DNA of 23,987 nucleotides, from assembly GCA_964436165.1 (NCBI GenBank), contig CAYTBY010000017.1, positions 1 through 23,987 on the forward strand, written 5' to 3'. Position 1 is the stretch's first letter. Every line of letters begins with the position of its first letter. Of this stretch, positions 21,917 through 23,987 are shown one piece after another. Source of the DNA: 2-01-FULL-39-28 sp964436165. GTDB lineage: Bacteria; Patescibacteriota; Minisyncoccia; 2-02-FULL-40-12; GWA2-44-9. The position numbers and the translations under genes are program-made. The notes under the pieces were generated by a model, which did no database searches, was not told the origin of the DNA, and saw only the letters and a list, made by a program, of their open reading frames with translations.

Positions 21917-23893
21917 GTGATCGATCAAAAAAATAAACCGCCGTCTCATACGAGACGAGTCTCGCCCGATCAGGGCGGACCTTTGCCTCGCCAAAGCGGA
22001 CTTCAATCTCGCGACGGCGGGAGGAGTCCTCACGCTCCTCACAGTCCTTATCTCCGCCAACCTACCAGTAGGCAGGTAGATCAGGGTCCTCGAGACCCCA
22101 ACAAAAAGGACATGAGAAAACTTCAGCGTTCCCAGCGGGATCGCTGGATGAAGCCGGTTGTCAGACATGTCAGAGTTCTCCGTGAAACAGCCCGCAAAGA
22201 ACAGACCCGAGAAACCGGTACCGAGATCGGCGGTCTTAAAATTATTCATTTCGGCGGTTTAGGCGAAGTCGGCCGTAATATGTCCGCGCTTCAATATGAT
22301 GATGAGATAATCCTCATTGATGCTGGGGTAAGATTCGGCGATGAGAAAATGCCCGGCATTGATTTCATAATTCCTAACGCCTCATATCTTGATGATAAAA
22401 GACATATGGTCAAAGCGATGTTCTTTACTCACGGCCATATGGATCACATCGGCGCTTTGCCATTCGTTTTAGATAAATTCGACGACATTGATATTTATGC
22501 CGCCCCTTTAACCAAGGCCATCCTGATGAAAAGAATGGATGAGTTTAAAGACCGAAGACAACCCGAATTTTATACTTTTAACCCGGGAGAAGAGATTAAA
22601 GTCAGCGATAAATTATCGGTTAAAGCCCTCCGAATAAGCCACTCTATACCAGACGATTTGCTTTTAGCCATCAAAACCCCCATCGGAACCATCGTCCATA
22701 CTTCTGACTACAAGTTTGATGAAACACCGGTAAATGATAAACCAGCCGATATAGAAGAAATGAAACGACTCGGCGACGAGGGGGTTCTAGCTTTAATGTC
22801 GGATTCAACTGGCGCTGAAAAAGAAGGCCACTCTTTGTCCGAGCAGGATATCACCAACAATCTCGACAAAATAATTTCAGAAGCCACTGGCATGCTTATC
22901 CTCGGAACTTTCGCTTCCCTTATAAACCGCGTCCAGCAGATAATTACTATTTCGGAAAAATACGGCAAGAAAGTTGTTTTCGACGGTTATTCAATGAAAA
23001 GCAATGTCGAAATTTGCAAAAAGCTCGGCTATTTAAAAATGGCTAGAGACACTCAGATATCGATGGACGAAATAGACAGTTTTCCTCGGGATAGGGTAGT
23101 AGCTGTCGTTACCGGCGCCCAGGGCGAAGGCAATGCTGTTTTAATGCGTATCGCCAACGGCGAGCATCGCCATGTCAGAATTCTAAAAAATGATACGATC
23201 GTTTTCTCATCTTCAGTTATTCCCGGAAACGAAAAAGATGTTCAGTTCTTAAAAGACCAGCTTTACCGCAATGGGGCAAAAGTTTTCAATTACCAATTGC
23301 TAGACGTTCACGCTGGAGGCCACGGCAATCGAGAAGATTTGCGTGAAATGATAAAACTAATTCGACCCAAATTCCTCTTCCCTATCCACGGCCAATACTC
23401 AATGATGATAATGCACGGCAAACTTGGCCAAGAAGAAGGCATCCCCGAAGAAAACGTGATAATCGCCGATAATGGTTCTATCACCCATATCGAAAAAGAT
23501 AAATGGTGGTTTGACCGGGAAAAAGCCCCGGCCGATTATGTTTTCGTTGATGGACTCGGCGTTGGCGATATCGGCAATGTTGTTTTGCGCGACCGACAGA
23601 TTTTGGCCGAAGACGGCATGTTTGTCGTCATCGCCCTTGTCCAGCACGGCCAACAGGGCCATAAGTTAATGGCCAGTCCTGATATTATTTCCAGAGGATT
23701 TATCTATCTTAAAGAAAACAAGGAAATGCTGATGCAAGTCCGCAAAAAAATCCGTCAGGTCGTCGAAAGCCAGAGAATGTACGAACCCAACTTCGCTTAC
23801 CTCAAAGACCAGCTCCGCAACCAGATCGGACTGTTCCTCTTCCAAAAGACCCAGCGCAGACCCATGGTTCTCCCCGTGGTTATCGAAGTCTAA
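21917..23893 (+). CDS. rnj: Ribonuclease J
   Basis: RNase J degrades and matures RNA with 5'-to-3' exonuclease and endonuclease activity. The frame gives 658 residues from GTG. Residues about 100-655 match RNase J: IIHFGGLGEVGRNM (109-122), the metallo-beta-lactamase HGHMDH (172-177), His242 in SHSIPDD, Asp264 in HTSDYKFD, the beta-CASP part with TGAQGEGNA (399-407), FPIHGQY with His491, and the C-terminal domain. The first ~100 residues are an unusual basic, Pro/Gln/Arg-rich extension. Its DNA from 21938 to 22098 is a run of small hairpins. No ribosome site precedes the GTG, and the ATG at 22112 (Met66) is an alternative start that would leave the hairpins untranslated. Confidence 0.93.
   Translation: MIDQKNKPPSHTRRVSPDQGGPLPRQSGLQSRDGGRSPHAPHSPYLRQPTSRQVDQGPRDPNKKDMRKLQRSQRDRWMKPVVRHVRVLRETARKEQTRETGTEIGGLKIIHFGGLGEVGRNMSALQYDDEIILIDAGVRFGDEKMPGIDFIIPNASYLDDKRHMVKAMFFTHGHMDHIGALPFVLDKFDDIDIYAAPLTKAILMKRMDEFKDRRQPEFYTFNPGEEIKVSDKLSVKALRISHSIPDDLLLAIKTPIGTIVHTSDYKFDETPVNDKPADIEEMKRLGDEGVLALMSDSTGAEKEGHSLSEQDITNNLDKIISEATGMLILGTFASLINRVQQIITISEKYGKKVVFDGYSMKSNVEICKKLGYLKMARDTQISMDEIDSFPRDRVVAVVTGAQGEGNAVLMRIANGEHRHVRILKNDTIVFSSSVIPGNEKDVQFLKDQLYRNGAKVFNYQLLDVHAGGHGNREDLREMIKLIRPKFLFPIHGQYSMMIMHGKLGQEEGIPEENVIIADNGSITHIEKDKWWFDREKAPADYVFVDGLGVGDIGNVVLRDRQILAEDGMFVVIALVQHGQQGHKLMASPDIISRGFIYLKENKEMLMQVRKKIRQVVESQRMYEPNFAYLKDQLRNQIGLFLFQKTQRRPMVLPVVIEV
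21938..22098. repeat. Cluster of seven small hairpins in the 5' part of the RNase J frame
   Basis: Inverted pairs: CCGCCGTC 21938-21945 with GACGGCGG 22013-22020 enclosing GTCTC/GAGAC (21943-21956), CGCCC/GGGCG (21963-21977) and CTTTG/CAAAG (21981-21996). They are followed by GAGGAG/CTCCTC (22021-22040), CTACC/GGTAG (22062-22079) and GGGTC/GACCC (22084-22098). GTCTC and CCGCCGTC share bases, so they are alternatives. The density of perfect small stems is far above the flanking coding sequence. Confidence 0.65.
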
Positions 23894-23906
23894 TGTTATA
23901 ACTTGC

Positions 23907-23949
23907 TGGCCGCTCTCGCCTTAAGATTTGGCGAGTACGCTCTTGGCCA
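23907..23949. repeat. Nested inverted repeat after the RNase J stop
   Basis: TGGCC (23907-23911) pairs with GGCCA (23945-23949), and inside CTCGCC (23915-23920) pairs with GGCGAG (23930-23935) around a nine-base loop. It begins 13 bases after the RNase J stop. No T-run follows, so termination is not clearly shown. The remaining bases to the window edge contain an open frame from TTG 23903 that cannot be judged. Confidence 0.5.
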
Positions 23950-23987
23950 ACTTCTTCGTTATCGGCTCCGCTTCTCGCTCACCATAG

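Noticed and set aside
23903..23987. Open frame from TTG running off the right edge
   Set aside because: Only 28 codons, no ribosome site, and it passes through an inverted repeat; cannot be judged without the following sequence.
1..23987. CRISPR array or insertion sequence
   Set aside because: No regularly spaced identical repeats and no transposase frame were seen; the repeats present are irregular words or palindromes.

Overview
The window looks like part of a small-genome bacterium of the Candidate Phyla Radiation (Patescibacteria), most probably a parcubacterium. The reasons are a UvrC that ends before the helix-hairpin-helix domain, a lone membrane-anchored peptide-binding protein without permeases, very tight gene packing, starts that often lack a Shine-Dalgarno sequence, and many short A+T-rich or palindromic repeats that run into coding sequence. 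This placement is inference; the window holds no rRNA or ribosomal protein gene.

Layout. Left edge (1-2434): a partial lemA on the minus strand, then a two-gene plus-strand unit of exported proteins: a lipoprotein with a glycoside-hydrolase-like barrel and a small beta-rich exported protein. From 2435 to 17543 everything is on the minus strand. In transcription order from the right these are: an ornithine-type class III aminotransferase; moxR and a DUF58 gene, closed by a terminator; a Bat-type set (BatD-like protein, VWA protein, TPR protein, second VWA protein), closed by a terminator; a nucleotidyltransferase and a secreted SpoIVB/S55-type protease-like protein, closed by a terminator; groES-groEL behind a strong promoter and a long structured leader; a RelE/ParE-type toxin-antitoxin pair; and pyrG, which shares a bidirectional terminator with the lipoprotein unit. 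From 17569 to the right edge everything is on the plus strand: uvrC, a four-helix holin-like membrane protein, secG, the peptide-binding protein, tRNA-Leu(CAG) and RNase J.

How the genes fit together. MoxR, DUF58 and the VWA/TPR/BatD-like proteins are a known type of AAA+ chaperone set working on von Willebrand A proteins at the membrane. The secreted S55-type protein, the exported pair, LemA, SecG and the binding protein make this a cell-envelope-rich neighbourhood. GroES/GroEL, PyrG, UvrC and RNase J are housekeeping genes.

The most notable non-gene signals are: a multi-segment hairpin in the groES leader that would hide a Shine-Dalgarno sequence; a GC-rich structured element of about 120 bp before tRNA-Leu; a run of seven small hairpins inside the 5' part of the RNase J frame; three repeat-derived insertions in uvrC; and terminators whose stems overlap or abut the stop codon of four genes. 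No CRISPR array, insertion sequence, rRNA or attachment site was seen. No stretch over 300 bases lacks a gene; the two longest gaps (492-764 and 21491-21751) hold repeats, promoters and the structured element.
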